Assembly: GCF_030056575.1 (NCBI RefSeq)
Contig: NZ_JASHHX010000011.1
Location: 62,001 to 126,000, forward strand
Length of the DNA: 64,000 nt
Direction: 5' to 3'
DNA from: Rhodoblastus sp. 17X3
GTDB taxonomy: Bacteria > Pseudomonadota > Alphaproteobacteria > Rhizobiales > Beijerinckiaceae
Shown: positions 1 to 8,449 of the stretch, one piece after another
Position numbering within the stretch: the stretch's first letter is position 1
Layout of the letters: each line of letters opens with the position of its first letter
Program-made: the position numbers and the translations under genes
Notes under the pieces: generated by a model
What the model was told of the DNA's origin: nothing
Database searches by the model: none
The model's input: the letters and a program-made list of their open reading frames with translations, nothing else

Positions 1-2
1 TG

Positions 3-179
3 CGCGATTTCAGCCATCTGACCCAATATGCGATCATCCTGCCGCTGGTGATCGGCGCGACGGCGTTATTCGCCATGTCCTCATGGATCTTCATCGAAAA
101 GCCGGCCTTGAGCCTCCGGCGGCATCTGGTCAGGGAACCCGCGCCGAATCTGAGCGAGGCAGGGGCGCGCGTGAGCTGA
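3..179 (+). CDS. Acyltransferase 3 family protein, C-terminal end (partial)
   Basis: This frame is open from the window edge and stops at 177-179, so only the last 58 residues are seen. It contains one hydrophobic segment (AIILPLVIGATALFAMSSW) followed by FIEKPAL. That ending, a last transmembrane helix and then a (F/Y)(I/V)E(K/R)P motif, is typical of acyltransferase-3 (OafA/NodX) membrane proteins that acylate surface polysaccharides. The glycosyltransferases just downstream fit this. The call rests on a short C-terminus only. Confidence 0.6.
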   Translation, partial: RDFSHLTQYAIILPLVIGATALFAMSSWIFIEKPALSLRRHLVREPAPNLSEAGARVS

Positions 180-192
180 AAGCGGCGCTGGA

Positions 193-1446
193 TCACGCCG
201 CCGTCGCGCGGCGCCGCCCGAGTATCTCGTGATAGATCGCGCCGACGCGCCTCACATGACGCTCCAGCGTCGGCGGGTCGACCCAGAACCGGTCATAGCT
301 GGCGTCCGACATCGACGCCACGAGAGCATCGTCCTTGGCCTTGACCAGAGCCCGCGCCAGCGACTCCACATTGGCGCTCTCGAACCACAGCCCCGTCTCG
401 CCATCATCAACTTCCTCGCGGCCCGCGCAGCCGTCGGAGACGATGACGGGCGTGGCCATGGCCTTGGCCTCCAGCACGGTCAGCGGCTGGCCCTCGTACC
501 ACAGGGACGGAAAGACCAGCGCGCGCGCGCGGCGCATCAGCAATTTGATCTCGCCGGCCGATTTCCAGCCCAGCAGCCGCGCCTCCGGATATCTCTCGCG
601 CAATTGCGCGGCGGCGGGACCGTCGCCGGCGAAAACCGGCGTGACGCCCGCCTTTCGCGCGGCCTCCGCGAAGAGGAACAGGCCTTTTTCGGTCGAGAGC
701 CGCCCGACGAACAGAAAATTTCCAGTTGCTGGCGTGGTCTTGCGGCCCAGATCGAGGCAATCGATCGGATTGGAGACGGAATGGACGCGCGCGCCCTCCG
801 GCAGTCGCCGCGACACCACCCCCGCCTGGAAGCGCGAGATCAGGATGAAATCCTCGAAGGTCCGGGGCAGCCCGGCGACGCGCTCCATCACGACCTGCCG
901 GAGGTTGCGCCAGAGCTTCTGCGTATAGGCGCGGGAGTCGCAGTGGGTCGCCCAGCAGGCTGCTGAGAGCGGCTCCAGCTTGCAGACATGATTGTCGGGG
1001 AAATTGTAGAAGCCGCCATTGGGACAGAACATGAAATATTCGTGCATCGTATAAAGGGCTGGCAGGCCCGAGCGCCTGATCGGCTGCGCGATGGCGGCCG
1101 AAAGGGCCTTGGCCCAGCCATGCACGTGGACGATGGTGTTTTCGCGCGGCAGGCGGTCAAGCAGCCTCCCCATTTCGGCGGCGGCATGGAAATTCCACAC
1201 GCCCTGCACGGCGGCGGCGCCTTTGGACGAACTGCCGAGCAGATCGGGCTGGTGGAGGCAGACCACCTCCACGCCTTCCTCGGCGAGGCGCGGATCGACC
1301 GGCGCGGCGGCCGCGAAGACGATCGGGTTGTAGCCCGCACGCTTCAGCCCGAGCGCGCTTTCGAGCGCGACCTTGGCCTGCCCGCCCGTGATCGAGGCGT
1401 GATCGATCGCGATGACGATATTGATGCAGGAACCCGTTTCGCTCAT
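193..1446 (-). CDS. Glycosyltransferase family 4 protein
   Basis: The 417-residue product has the two-domain GT-B layout. The N-terminal half opens with INIVIAIDHASITGGQAKVA, the acceptor-side Rossmann strand and glycine loop. The C-terminal half holds FLFVGRLSTEKG (about residue 245) and the donor-binding motif EGQPLTVLEAKAMATPVI, with the two glutamates seven residues apart as in retaining GT4 enzymes. It is expected to be cytoplasmic and to move a sugar from a nucleotide-sugar donor to a glycan or lipid acceptor; neither can be read from sequence. A stretch with C, H and W residues in the middle (HEYFMFCPNGGF) is seen in several GT4 subfamilies. It runs opposite to the DUF423 gene and converges on the acyltransferase end. 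Confidence 0.85.
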   Translation of the reverse strand: MSETGSCINIVIAIDHASITGGQAKVALESALGLKRAGYNPIVFAAAAPVDPRLAEEGVEVVCLHQPDLLGSSSKGAAAVQGVWNFHAAAEMGRLLDRLPRENTIVHVHGWAKALSAAIAQPIRRSGLPALYTMHEYFMFCPNGGFYNFPDNHVCKLEPLSAACWATHCDSRAYTQKLWRNLRQVVMERVAGLPRTFEDFILISRFQAGVVSRRLPEGARVHSVSNPIDCLDLGRKTTPATGNFLFVGRLSTEKGLFLFAEAARKAGVTPVFAGDGPAAAQLRERYPEARLLGWKSAGEIKLLMRRARALVFPSLWYEGQPLTVLEAKAMATPVIVSDGCAGREEVDDGETGLWFESANVESLARALVKAKDDALVASMSDASYDRFWVDPPTLERHVRRVGAIYHEILGRRRATAA

Positions 1447-1516
1447 GAATGCTCCCGCCGCGCGGCGTTGGTGCGCGGATTATCGCTGACAAGAATTTTC
1501 GGAAGGCTAATTGGAC

Positions 1517-1897
1517 ATGAATAAAGCCCTCGGCGTTCTTAATGCTTGCGCAGGCCTGTTCGGAGCTTGCGGCGTCGCGGCGGCGGCCGCCGCGGCGCAT
1601 CTGCCGGGCGGCGAGCATCTGAACGCCGTCGCCCTGATCCTGCTGGCCCATGCGGCGGCGCTGCTCGCTTTGACGCCCCGCGCGCGGCCAGGCGAACCGG
1701 TCGCCCGGCTCTGGCTTGCCTCGGCCGTCGCCCTCGCCGTGGGAGCCGCGCTGTTTTCGTCCGACGTCGCCTTGCTGACGCTGCGCGGCGCGCGCCTCTT
1801 TCCGATGGCCGCGCCGACCGGCGGAACGATCCTGATCCTAGGCTGGCTCGTCGCGTTTCTCGCTGGAATGACAGGGCTTTCGCGGCGCTACCGTTAA
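1517..1897 (+). CDS. DUF423 family small membrane protein
   Basis: The 126-residue product has four hydrophobic segments and the DUF423 layout: a small-residue-rich first helix (LFGACGVAAAAAAAHL), a helix containing LFSSDVALL, and PTGGTILILGWL before the last helix. Family members are inner-membrane proteins of unknown function, often 120-130 residues, so this one looks complete. A TTG at 1511 could extend it by two residues. I prefer ATG 1517 because the GGAAGG at 1501-1506 is better spaced from it. It lies 48 nt before the next glycosyltransferase on the same strand. Confidence 0.75.
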   Translation: MNKALGVLNACAGLFGACGVAAAAAAAHLPGGEHLNAVALILLAHAAALLALTPRARPGEPVARLWLASAVALAVGAALFSSDVALLTLRGARLFPMAAPTGGTILILGWLVAFLAGMTGLSRRYR

Positions 1898-1945
1898 TTA
1901 ACGGCGAGGCGTTATCGTCCCAGCCGCTCCACCCACGGGTCCGGG

Positions 1946-3166
1946 ATGAAAGTCGCGATTGTTCATGAATGGCTGGTGACGCGCGCGGGCTCCGAAAAGG
2001 TCGTGGAGGAAATCCTCCGGCTTTATCCGGAGGCCGATCTGTTCACCTTGATCTGCGCCTTGCCGCCCGGCCAGGACGACATGCTGCGCGGCCGCAAGGT
2101 CACGACCTCCTTCCTGCAGAACCTCTGGGGCGCCAAGACCCGCCACCGTTCGTTCATGCCGCTGATGCCGCTGGCGATCGAGCAATTCGACCTTTCCGGC
2201 TATGATCTGGTCATCTCCTCGTCCCACGCCGTCGCGAAGGGCGTGATCACCGGGCCGAACCAGATCCACATCTCCTACATCCATTCGCCCATGCGCTACG
2301 CCTGGGACCTGCAACACACCTATCTGGTCGAATCCGGCCTCACGCGCGGCGTTCGCTCGGCATTGGCCCGGCTGCTGCTGCATTACCTTCGCATCTGGGA
2401 CCTGCGCACCGCCAATGGCCCCGAGCGCATGATCGCCAATTCGGCCTATATCGCGCGGCGCATCGCCAAGGTCTATCGCCGCAAGGCCGATGTCGTGTAT
2501 CCCCCGGTCGATGTCGCCGCCATGCCGTTCTCCGCGCAGCGCGAGGACTTCTATCTCGCGGCCTCCCGCATGGCGCCTTACAAGCGCATGGCCTTGATCG
2601 TCAGCGCCTTCGCCCGCATGCCGGACAAGAAGCTGATCGTCATCGGCGACGGGCCGGAACTGCCGCTGGTGCGCCGGCTCGCGACCTCGAATATCACCGT
2701 GCTCGGCTATCTCGGCGACGCGGCCCTGCGCGACCACATGCGCCGCGCCAAGGCCTTCGTCTTCGCGGCGGAGGAGGATTTCGGCATCATGCCGGTCGAG
2801 GCCCAGGCCTGTGGCGCGCCGGTGATCGCCTTTGGCCGCGGCGGCGCGCTGGAGACCGTGAGCGGGCTGGCGGACGAAAGCCCGACCGGGATTTTCTTCG
2901 ACAGCCAGAGCGAAGAGGCCATTGTCGAGGCCGTGGGACGCTTCGAGGCCGCCGCCGGCCGCTTCACGCCCGAAAACTGCCGCACCAACGCCGAACGCTT
3001 CTCCGCCGAGGCTTTCCGCACGGCGTTCAAGGGAATCGTGGACGAAGAACTCGCCCGCGCGGCCCCTTTCCTGAGATCATCGCAAAAGCGCCAGCCCCTC
3101 GGAGCTGGCCGCTTATGCGAGGGAATCCCCGATCGCGACCCATCGCGATCAGGCGCAGGGATGTAA
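1946..3166 (+). CDS. Glycosyltransferase family 4 protein
   Basis: The product has 406 residues. It starts with MKVAIVHEWLVTRAGSEKV, a common N-terminus of GT4 proteins in polysaccharide loci. The donor half shows LAASRMAPYKRM (about residue 210), VIGDGPELP and EEDFGIMPVEAQACGAPVIAF, where the two glutamates of the E-x7-E signature are visible. It is predicted to be a cytoplasmic, membrane-associated sugar transferase. The last 40 or so residues (after EELARAAPFL) look low in conservation and may be an extension. The preceding DUF423 gene is 48 nt upstream. Specificity cannot be assigned. Confidence 0.85.
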   Translation: MKVAIVHEWLVTRAGSEKVVEEILRLYPEADLFTLICALPPGQDDMLRGRKVTTSFLQNLWGAKTRHRSFMPLMPLAIEQFDLSGYDLVISSSHAVAKGVITGPNQIHISYIHSPMRYAWDLQHTYLVESGLTRGVRSALARLLLHYLRIWDLRTANGPERMIANSAYIARRIAKVYRRKADVVYPPVDVAAMPFSAQREDFYLAASRMAPYKRMALIVSAFARMPDKKLIVIGDGPELPLVRRLATSNITVLGYLGDAALRDHMRRAKAFVFAAEEDFGIMPVEAQACGAPVIAFGRGGALETVSGLADESPTGIFFDSQSEEAIVEAVGRFEAAAGRFTPENCRTNAERFSAEAFRTAFKGIVDEELARAAPFLRSSQKRQPLGAGRLCEGIPDRDPSRSGAGM

Positions 3167-3215
3167 ATTCGCATTTGCCGATTGCCGCGGCGGCGCGGAT
3201 GATTATCTTGTCGCC

Positions 3216-5051
3216 ATGAAATTCAACATCAGATGGGTTCTGGCCGCCGTCGTCGCCGCACTGGTCGCGCTGGCCGCCGCTCCCTGGACCGTCTCGCAAA
3301 GCGCGCAGATCGACGCCATCGAGAGGGCAATCAAATCCGCGTCCAACGCGCGGCTGGTCTCGCACGGACGCTCGGTCTTCGCGATGCTGCCGCGACCCCA
3401 TATCCGTATCTATGACGTCAGTCTCGATTTCGACGACGGCCTCGCGGCCGTCACGGCGTCGAGCCTGCGCGTCGACCTCGGCCTCGCCGGCCTGTTCACG
3501 CGGCGGCTCGACCTCGCCCGGGTGACCCTCGCCGACGCCGTCGTCACCCTCGACCCCTCGCGCTCGATGCTCGGCGCGGGCCTTCCGGGCATGTTGCGGA
3601 CGCCGCCGGGCGACATCGAAGTGACCAATGGCCGAGCGCTTTTGCGCCGCGGCGCGGGCGAAAAGCCCGAAATGATCGCCGATTTTTGCGAAGCGCGGCT
3701 CGAATTCAGCCGCGCCAGCGCGCCGGTTGCACTCACCGGACATTGCGTGCTGCCCTTGCTCGGCGACGACCGCGCGCCGACCCGCTTCGCCCTCTGGGTC
3801 GCCAAGCCCGACAATCTTCCGCGCGGCGAGGAAAGCCCCATCACCTTGCGCGCCGATGGCGAGGCCGTGCAGATCAATATGAACGGCGCCTTTGCCTTGG
3901 CGCCCAAGCTGCATTTCCGGGGCAGGATAGCTGGGGTCGCGCCGTCTCTGCGCCAGGTCACGCAATGGTTCGGCCTCACCCTGCCGCTGCCGGGCCATTA
4001 TCGCAATTTCTCGATCAAGGGCGACGCGACGCTCGATCAAAGCCTCTTTTCGATCGCGCCGATCGCCATCACTGTCGACGGCAACTCGCTCGACGGCGCC
4101 GCCTCCGTCCGGCTCGACGGGCAGAGGCCGCTGATCGCCGCGACCCTGGCCGGGTCCGACGTCAATCTCGCCCCGATGTTCGAGAATGTTCCCGCCCCGA
4201 TTTCCGGCGGACAGTGGAGCCGCGACAATTTCACCCCCTCCCATCTCGGCGCGGCGGACCTCGACCTGCGCCTTTCCGCGAGCCATGCGCGTCTGGGCGA
4301 CTTCCAGGCCGACAATGTCGCCGTTTCGGCGATCCTCAAAAACGGCAGGCTCGACCTGTCGCTCGCCGGAGCATCGGCCTATTCCGGCCTCGCCCACGCT
4401 CGCGCGATCATCGCCGAAAGCCCCGAGGGAGTTGATGTGCGCGGCTCCGCCTCAGCCGAAAAGATCGACGTCGCCGCCTTGTTCTGGGACGTGTTCAGGC
4501 GCCAGTCGCTTTCCGGCGCCGCGCTCGCGAATGTCAGTTTCGAGACTGGCGGCGATTCCTTCTACGATCTCGCCAGCCGGCTTGATGCGCGCGGCGACTT
4601 TACGGTGGAATCGGGCGAGATCTATGGCATCGACCTCGGACTCGCCTTCCGGCGGCTGGAGCGGCAGCCGCTTTCCGCCGGCGTCGAATTGCGCTCAGGG
4701 CGCACCTCATTCGACCGCCTGTCCGCGAAATTCAATATCGTCCAGGGCCAGGCCGAGATTGAGGACGGTCTGGCGCGCGACGATCACACCACCGTCGCCT
4801 TCTCGGCGCGGGCGCAGATCCCTGATCGCACGGTGGATCTGCACGCCATCGCCACCCGCGCGCCGGCCGCCGCGCCCGACGGCAAGCCGCTGCAAATTGG
4901 CTTCGCCTTGTCCGGCGGCTGGGACGACGCGGCGCTGACCCCCGACGCCCTCGGCCTGATCCGGCGTTCGGACGCCGCGGCGCCGCTGCTGCCCAAGCCT
5001 GCGCTCACGCCCACGCCCACGCCGACGCCAACGCCACCGCCGCAAAACTAA
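3216..5051 (+). CDS. AsmA family protein
   Basis: The 611-residue product has one N-terminal transmembrane segment (residues 5-25), then a long beta-rich periplasmic part with the repeating pattern of AsmA-like proteins, for example DVSLDFDDGLAAVTASSLRVDLGL and a late section about residues 430-560 resembling the AsmA C-terminal domain. AsmA-like proteins belong to the bridge-like lipid transfer group and affect outer-membrane biogenesis; the role here is inferred from family only. The C-terminus ends in a Pro-Thr tail encoded by a hexanucleotide repeat at about 5008-5042. The gene is 26 nt upstream of a LysR gene on the same strand. Confidence 0.75.
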   Translation: MKFNIRWVLAAVVAALVALAAAPWTVSQSAQIDAIERAIKSASNARLVSHGRSVFAMLPRPHIRIYDVSLDFDDGLAAVTASSLRVDLGLAGLFTRRLDLARVTLADAVVTLDPSRSMLGAGLPGMLRTPPGDIEVTNGRALLRRGAGEKPEMIADFCEARLEFSRASAPVALTGHCVLPLLGDDRAPTRFALWVAKPDNLPRGEESPITLRADGEAVQINMNGAFALAPKLHFRGRIAGVAPSLRQVTQWFGLTLPLPGHYRNFSIKGDATLDQSLFSIAPIAITVDGNSLDGAASVRLDGQRPLIAATLAGSDVNLAPMFENVPAPISGGQWSRDNFTPSHLGAADLDLRLSASHARLGDFQADNVAVSAILKNGRLDLSLAGASAYSGLAHARAIIAESPEGVDVRGSASAEKIDVAALFWDVFRRQSLSGAALANVSFETGGDSFYDLASRLDARGDFTVESGEIYGIDLGLAFRRLERQPLSAGVELRSGRTSFDRLSAKFNIVQGQAEIEDGLARDDHTTVAFSARAQIPDRTVDLHAIATRAPAAAPDGKPLQIGFALSGGWDDAALTPDALGLIRRSDAAAPLLPKPALTPTPTPTPTPPPQN

Positions 5052-5077
5052 AACAAGGTGCTTCACCGGGGCTCGCC

Positions 5078-5968
5078 ATGTTCATTCGGCAATTCGAATA
5101 TCTGGACGCCCTCGCGCGCGAAAAGCATTTCCGCCGCGCGGCGGAGCTTTGCAATGTCTCGCAGCCGACCCTCTCCTCCGCCGTCGCGCAACTGGAGGAC
5201 GAACTCGGCGTGCTTCTGATCGAACGCGACCCGCGCTTTCAGGGCCTGACGGCGGAGGGCGAGATCGTCCTTTCCCGCGTGCGCCGCGTGCTCGTCGAAA
5301 TCGAGATGATGCGCGCAGAAGTCGCCGAGGCGCGCGATGGGTTGACCGGCAAGCTGCGGTTCGGCGTCATTCCCACCGCCTTGCCGCTCGCTGTCCATGT
5401 CACGGCGCCCTTCTGCGCCGCCTGTCCGACGGTGACGCTCGAAGTGCTGTCGCTGACCTCGGGGCAGATCCTGGAGCGGCTGGCGAATTTCGAACTCGAC
5501 GCCGGCATGACCTATCTCGACAACGAACCGCTGCCCGGCGTCGTGGCCAAGCCGATCTATGCGGAAACCTATTGCCTGCTGACCCGCGCCGACGGCCCGC
5601 TCGGCGACCGCACGTCGATCACCTGGGCCGAGGCGGCCGAGCTGAAGCTCTGCCTGCTCACGGGCGACATGCAGAACCGCCGCATCATCGACGGCATTTT
5701 CCGCTCGATCGGCAAAACGCTCAAGCCGGCGATGGAAACCAACTCCATCTTCAATCTCTGCACCCATGCGGCTTTGCCCGGCGTCAACAGCATCGCGTCG
5801 ACGCAAGTGCTGGAACTGTTCGGACCGCCACAGGGCGTCAAGGCGCTGAAGCTGATCGAGCCGGAAGCGCGTCGCATGGTCGGGCTTGTCGTCGCCGACC
5901 GAAACCCGGCGCCGCCGCTGGCGCGAAAGCTGATGCAGACAGCGACGCCTTTACCCCCGCCCGATTGA
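5078..5968 (+). CDS. LysR family transcriptional regulator
   Basis: The 296-residue length is normal for the family. Residues 1-60 form the winged helix-turn-helix (FRRAAELCNVSQPTLSSAVA, then LEDELGVLLIERD). The rest is a periplasmic-binding-like effector domain beginning near LTGKLRFGVIPTALP. LysR proteins are usually tetrameric activators that respond to a small ligand. The gene is not divergent from a neighbour, so its target is not evident; it follows the AsmA-like gene at 26 nt and precedes the hydrolase fusion on the same strand. The regulated genes may lie elsewhere. Confidence 0.88.
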   Translation: MFIRQFEYLDALAREKHFRRAAELCNVSQPTLSSAVAQLEDELGVLLIERDPRFQGLTAEGEIVLSRVRRVLVEIEMMRAEVAEARDGLTGKLRFGVIPTALPLAVHVTAPFCAACPTVTLEVLSLTSGQILERLANFELDAGMTYLDNEPLPGVVAKPIYAETYCLLTRADGPLGDRTSITWAEAAELKLCLLTGDMQNRRIIDGIFRSIGKTLKPAMETNSIFNLCTHAALPGVNSIASTQVLELFGPPQGVKALKLIEPEARRMVGLVVADRNPAPPLARKLMQTATPLPPPD

Positions 5969-6059
5969 AGCCTCAAGCCGCAAAGCCGGAAAAAATCGGA
6001 ACATTGCCCGCGCCCGAGCGCTTGTGGTTCAATCGCTTCGCTTTCCCCGGAGGACCGCC

Positions 6060-7343
6060 GTGACGCCGCATGTCGAAATCCTCCTCGGGCGCGAAGCCCT
6101 GCCCGGCGACCTCGCCCTGCCGCCCGATCGGCGCGGCCTCATCATTTTCGCTCATGGCTCCGGGTCGAGCCGCTTCAGCCCGCGTAATCGCCGCGTCGCC
6201 GAAGCCCTCAACGCCGCCGGCTACGCCACTTTGCTGTTTGATCTTCTCTCGGAGGAGGAAGCGCGCGACCGGCGCAATGTCTTCGATATCCCTCTGCTCG
6301 GCGCGCGCATGGCCGAGGCGATCGACTGGGCGCGCCATGACGAAAGGGTCTTCGCCGCGCCGATCGGGCTATTCGGCGCCAGCACCGGAGCGGCGGCCGC
6401 GATTCACGCCACGGTCGCCCGCAAAGACGAGGTCTCCGCGCTGGTTTCGCGCGGCGGTCGGCCGGACCTTGCCGAAACCTGGCTCGGCGCCCTGTCCGCG
6501 CCCGCGCTGTTCATCGTCGGCGGCGAGGATCGCGAGGTTCTGGAGCTCAATCGCGCCGCGCAGAGACAATGCCTCGGGCCGACGGAATTGAAACTGGTTC
6601 CCGGCGCCAGCCATTTATTCGAGGAGCCGGGCGCGCTGGAGCAGGTTCTGGCGGCCGCCGCCGAATGGTTCAACCGCCATCTGCGCCCCCGCCCGGTTCT
6701 GTTCCGCGACCGGGTTGCGGCGGGCCTCATTCTCGCCAACGCCCTCGTCCGGCGGGCGCCCTCCCGCCCTGTCGTTTACGCCCTGCCGCGCGGCGGCGTT
6801 CCAGTCGGCGCCGAGATCGCTCGCTCGCTTGGCGCGCCGCTTGACCTCATATTGGCGCGCAAGATCGGGGCGCCGCAAAATCGTGAGCTTGCGCTCGGCG
6901 CCGCCGTGAACGGCGACAAGCCGGAAATTATCATCAACCGGGAGATCGCGCACGCGCTTGGGATCGGCGAAGCCGAAATCCGCCTTCTCGCGGCGCCCGA
7001 ATTTGCGGAGATCGAGCGCCGCCGCGCCGCCTATCTCGGCGACGCGCCGCCCATCTCCGCGCGCGGCCGGACCGCGATACTGGTCGATGACGGCATCGCG
7101 ACGGGAGCAAGCATGGAGGCTGCGATCCACGCGCTCAGACGCCGCATGCCGCAAAAACTGATTCTGGCCGTTCCCGTCGCGCCGCCCGACTCGCTGGAGC
7201 GCCTTGGCGGCATTGTGGACGAGGTCGTCTGCCTCGCTGCGCCGGCGGATTTCTATGGCGTCGGCCAGTTCTACCGCGAATTCCACCAGCTCGATGACGC
7301 CGAGGTCGTCGCGCTGATGGAGGAGTTCAAGAGCGGGAGCTGA
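6060..7343 (+). CDS. Alpha/beta hydrolase - phosphoribosyltransferase fusion protein
   Basis: The 427-residue product joins two folds. Residues 1-205 are a dienelactone-hydrolase-like alpha/beta hydrolase: LIIFAHGSGSSR forms the oxyanion region, S108 in GASTGAA is the likely nucleophile, and the late acid and histidine lie in VGGEDREV and PGASHLF. Residues 215-427 are a type I phosphoribosyltransferase with the PRPP loop AILVDDGIATGASM at about 341-352 and an early PRGGVPVG motif. Fusions of this kind are known in Proteobacteria but I know of no proven substrate. I chose the GTG at 6060 because GGAGGA lies at 6049-6054. A TTG at 6024 would add 12 unlikely residues. Confidence 0.85.
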   Translation: MTPHVEILLGREALPGDLALPPDRRGLIIFAHGSGSSRFSPRNRRVAEALNAAGYATLLFDLLSEEEARDRRNVFDIPLLGARMAEAIDWARHDERVFAAPIGLFGASTGAAAAIHATVARKDEVSALVSRGGRPDLAETWLGALSAPALFIVGGEDREVLELNRAAQRQCLGPTELKLVPGASHLFEEPGALEQVLAAAAEWFNRHLRPRPVLFRDRVAAGLILANALVRRAPSRPVVYALPRGGVPVGAEIARSLGAPLDLILARKIGAPQNRELALGAAVNGDKPEIIINREIAHALGIGEAEIRLLAAPEFAEIERRRAAYLGDAPPISARGRTAILVDDGIATGASMEAAIHALRRRMPQKLILAVPVAPPDSLERLGGIVDEVVCLAAPADFYGVGQFYREFHQLDDAEVVALMEEFKSGS

Positions 7344-7396
7344 CGCGGACGCGCTTCCTGCGCCGGACCCCGACGCCGGAGCGCCAATATTGGCCG

Positions 7397-8095
7397 TTAT
7401 TGCGCCTTGGACGCCGCCGGTTTCGCTGCCGGCGCCGCCGCCGGGGTCGCCACGGGTTTCTTGCCCTGAACGCCGCCCAGCGCCGCGATCGGCTCGCCGG
7501 GAATATCCGCAGGCGCCATCGTCTCGTCGGGCAGGCGCGTCCAGACGCGGGTCTGGCCCAGCAAAGGCGTACCGATATAGCCGCGCAGGTTGAGCTTCTT
7601 GTTGTCCGGGGTGACGTCGAGCTCTGCGCTCCAGACCTTGCCGTCGCGCGGATCGAGGATATGCCCGTCCTCATATTTCGCGGCGCCATGGCGCTTCATG
7701 CCATAGACGATCACGAGACCCATCATCGGCTGGTTCTTCTTTTCGCCGGTGCAGGCCTTGCACAACGGATCGTCCGGCGGCTCCTCCGGATAGGTCACGG
7801 CCTTGACCAGGCGACCCTCATAAAACCCGTTTTTTTCATAGAAATAGAACACGCCGCCGGGGCGCCCGTCATCATTATAGGCCTGCCAGAAACCTGTGAG
7901 CAGCGGGCCTTCCACATGTGCGGCGGCAGCGGCCGGCGGGGGCTTAACCGTCTCCGCGACGGCGGAAAAGCCCGTCGTCAGCATCAGCGCGGTTGCGCCG
8001 AGAGAAACGCCAAGCGACAGCCCGAGCGTAACGCCAAGACCGGAAAAGGCGCGCGGAAGCCGCGCGTTTTGTTTGGAGCCTGATGTTGGGCGCAT
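7397..8095 (-). CDS. DUF2147 domain-containing exported protein
   Basis: The 232-residue product begins with a basic stretch and a long hydrophobic segment (LGVTLGLSLGVSLGATAL) that acts as a signal peptide or anchor. The mature part matches DUF2147: LTGFWQAYNDDGRPGG, a CTGEKKNQPMMGLVIVYG motif holding two nearby cysteines, ILDPRDGKVW, and LRGYIGTPLLGQTRVWTR. The family is periplasmic or envelope-associated and its function is not known. The C-terminus is an Ala-Pro-Lys tail. I chose ATG at 8095 because AGGAGAG precedes it; the open frame extends further upstream without a good site. It lies downstream of the Cys-rich gene on the same strand. Confidence 0.75.
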   Translation of the reverse strand: MRPTSGSKQNARLPRAFSGLGVTLGLSLGVSLGATALMLTTGFSAVAETVKPPPAAAAAHVEGPLLTGFWQAYNDDGRPGGVFYFYEKNGFYEGRLVKAVTYPEEPPDDPLCKACTGEKKNQPMMGLVIVYGMKRHGAAKYEDGHILDPRDGKVWSAELDVTPDNKKLNLRGYIGTPLLGQTRVWTRLPDETMAPADIPGEPIAALGGVQGKKPVATPAAAPAAKPAASKAQ

Positions 8096-8181
8096 GAGCG
8101 CTCTCCTGAGGTTCTGCGCGACGCGGAGGATGCGCGATCCTGCCAGCGATCCATGGAAAAATTCAGACGGGGACAAAAAAA

Positions 8182-8412
8182 TCAAACGCCATTGCTTTCG
8201 AGCATCTCGCGGCAAGGCTTGGACAATTTGGCTCTGTTCTCCTGCAGGCAGGAGAGAAAGGCGCCGTCGCCGGCGTCCGGCGCAATCTTGTGACAGAATT
8301 TGCGAACGTCCGGACGGCAGGCGGCGTCTTGTTCCTTGGTTCCGCCGGCGAAGGCGGCGCCGCCGGAAAGGCTCAGTAACGCGAGTGAAAACGCCACAAC
8401 CCGAATCTTCAT
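8182..8412 (-). CDS. Small exported cysteine-rich-repeat protein
   Basis: The 76-residue precursor has a clear signal peptide (MKIRVVAFSLALLSLSGGAAFA, cut expected after AFA). The mature peptide has four cysteines in the spacing C-x7-C-x15-C-x11-C, within CRPDVRKFC, LSCLQENRAKLS and PCREM. This matches the short cysteine-rich repeat related to the Golgi GLG1 repeat, seen in many small proteobacterial periplasmic proteins of unknown role. GGAGG sits 8 nt before the ATG. The gene starts 37 nt after hpnN ends, on the same strand, so the two are probably cotranscribed. Confidence 0.75.
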   Translation of the reverse strand: MKIRVVAFSLALLSLSGGAAFAGGTKEQDAACRPDVRKFCHKIAPDAGDGAFLSCLQENRAKLSKPCREMLESNGV

Positions 8413-8449
8413 GAATCTTCCTCCAATTCTTGCACGTTTAAAGCCGAAT

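Noticed and set aside
5078-5968. LysR gene as regulator of the hydrolase fusion
   Set aside because: The two genes are in tandem with no divergent promoter between them, so no specific link can be made from the sequence.
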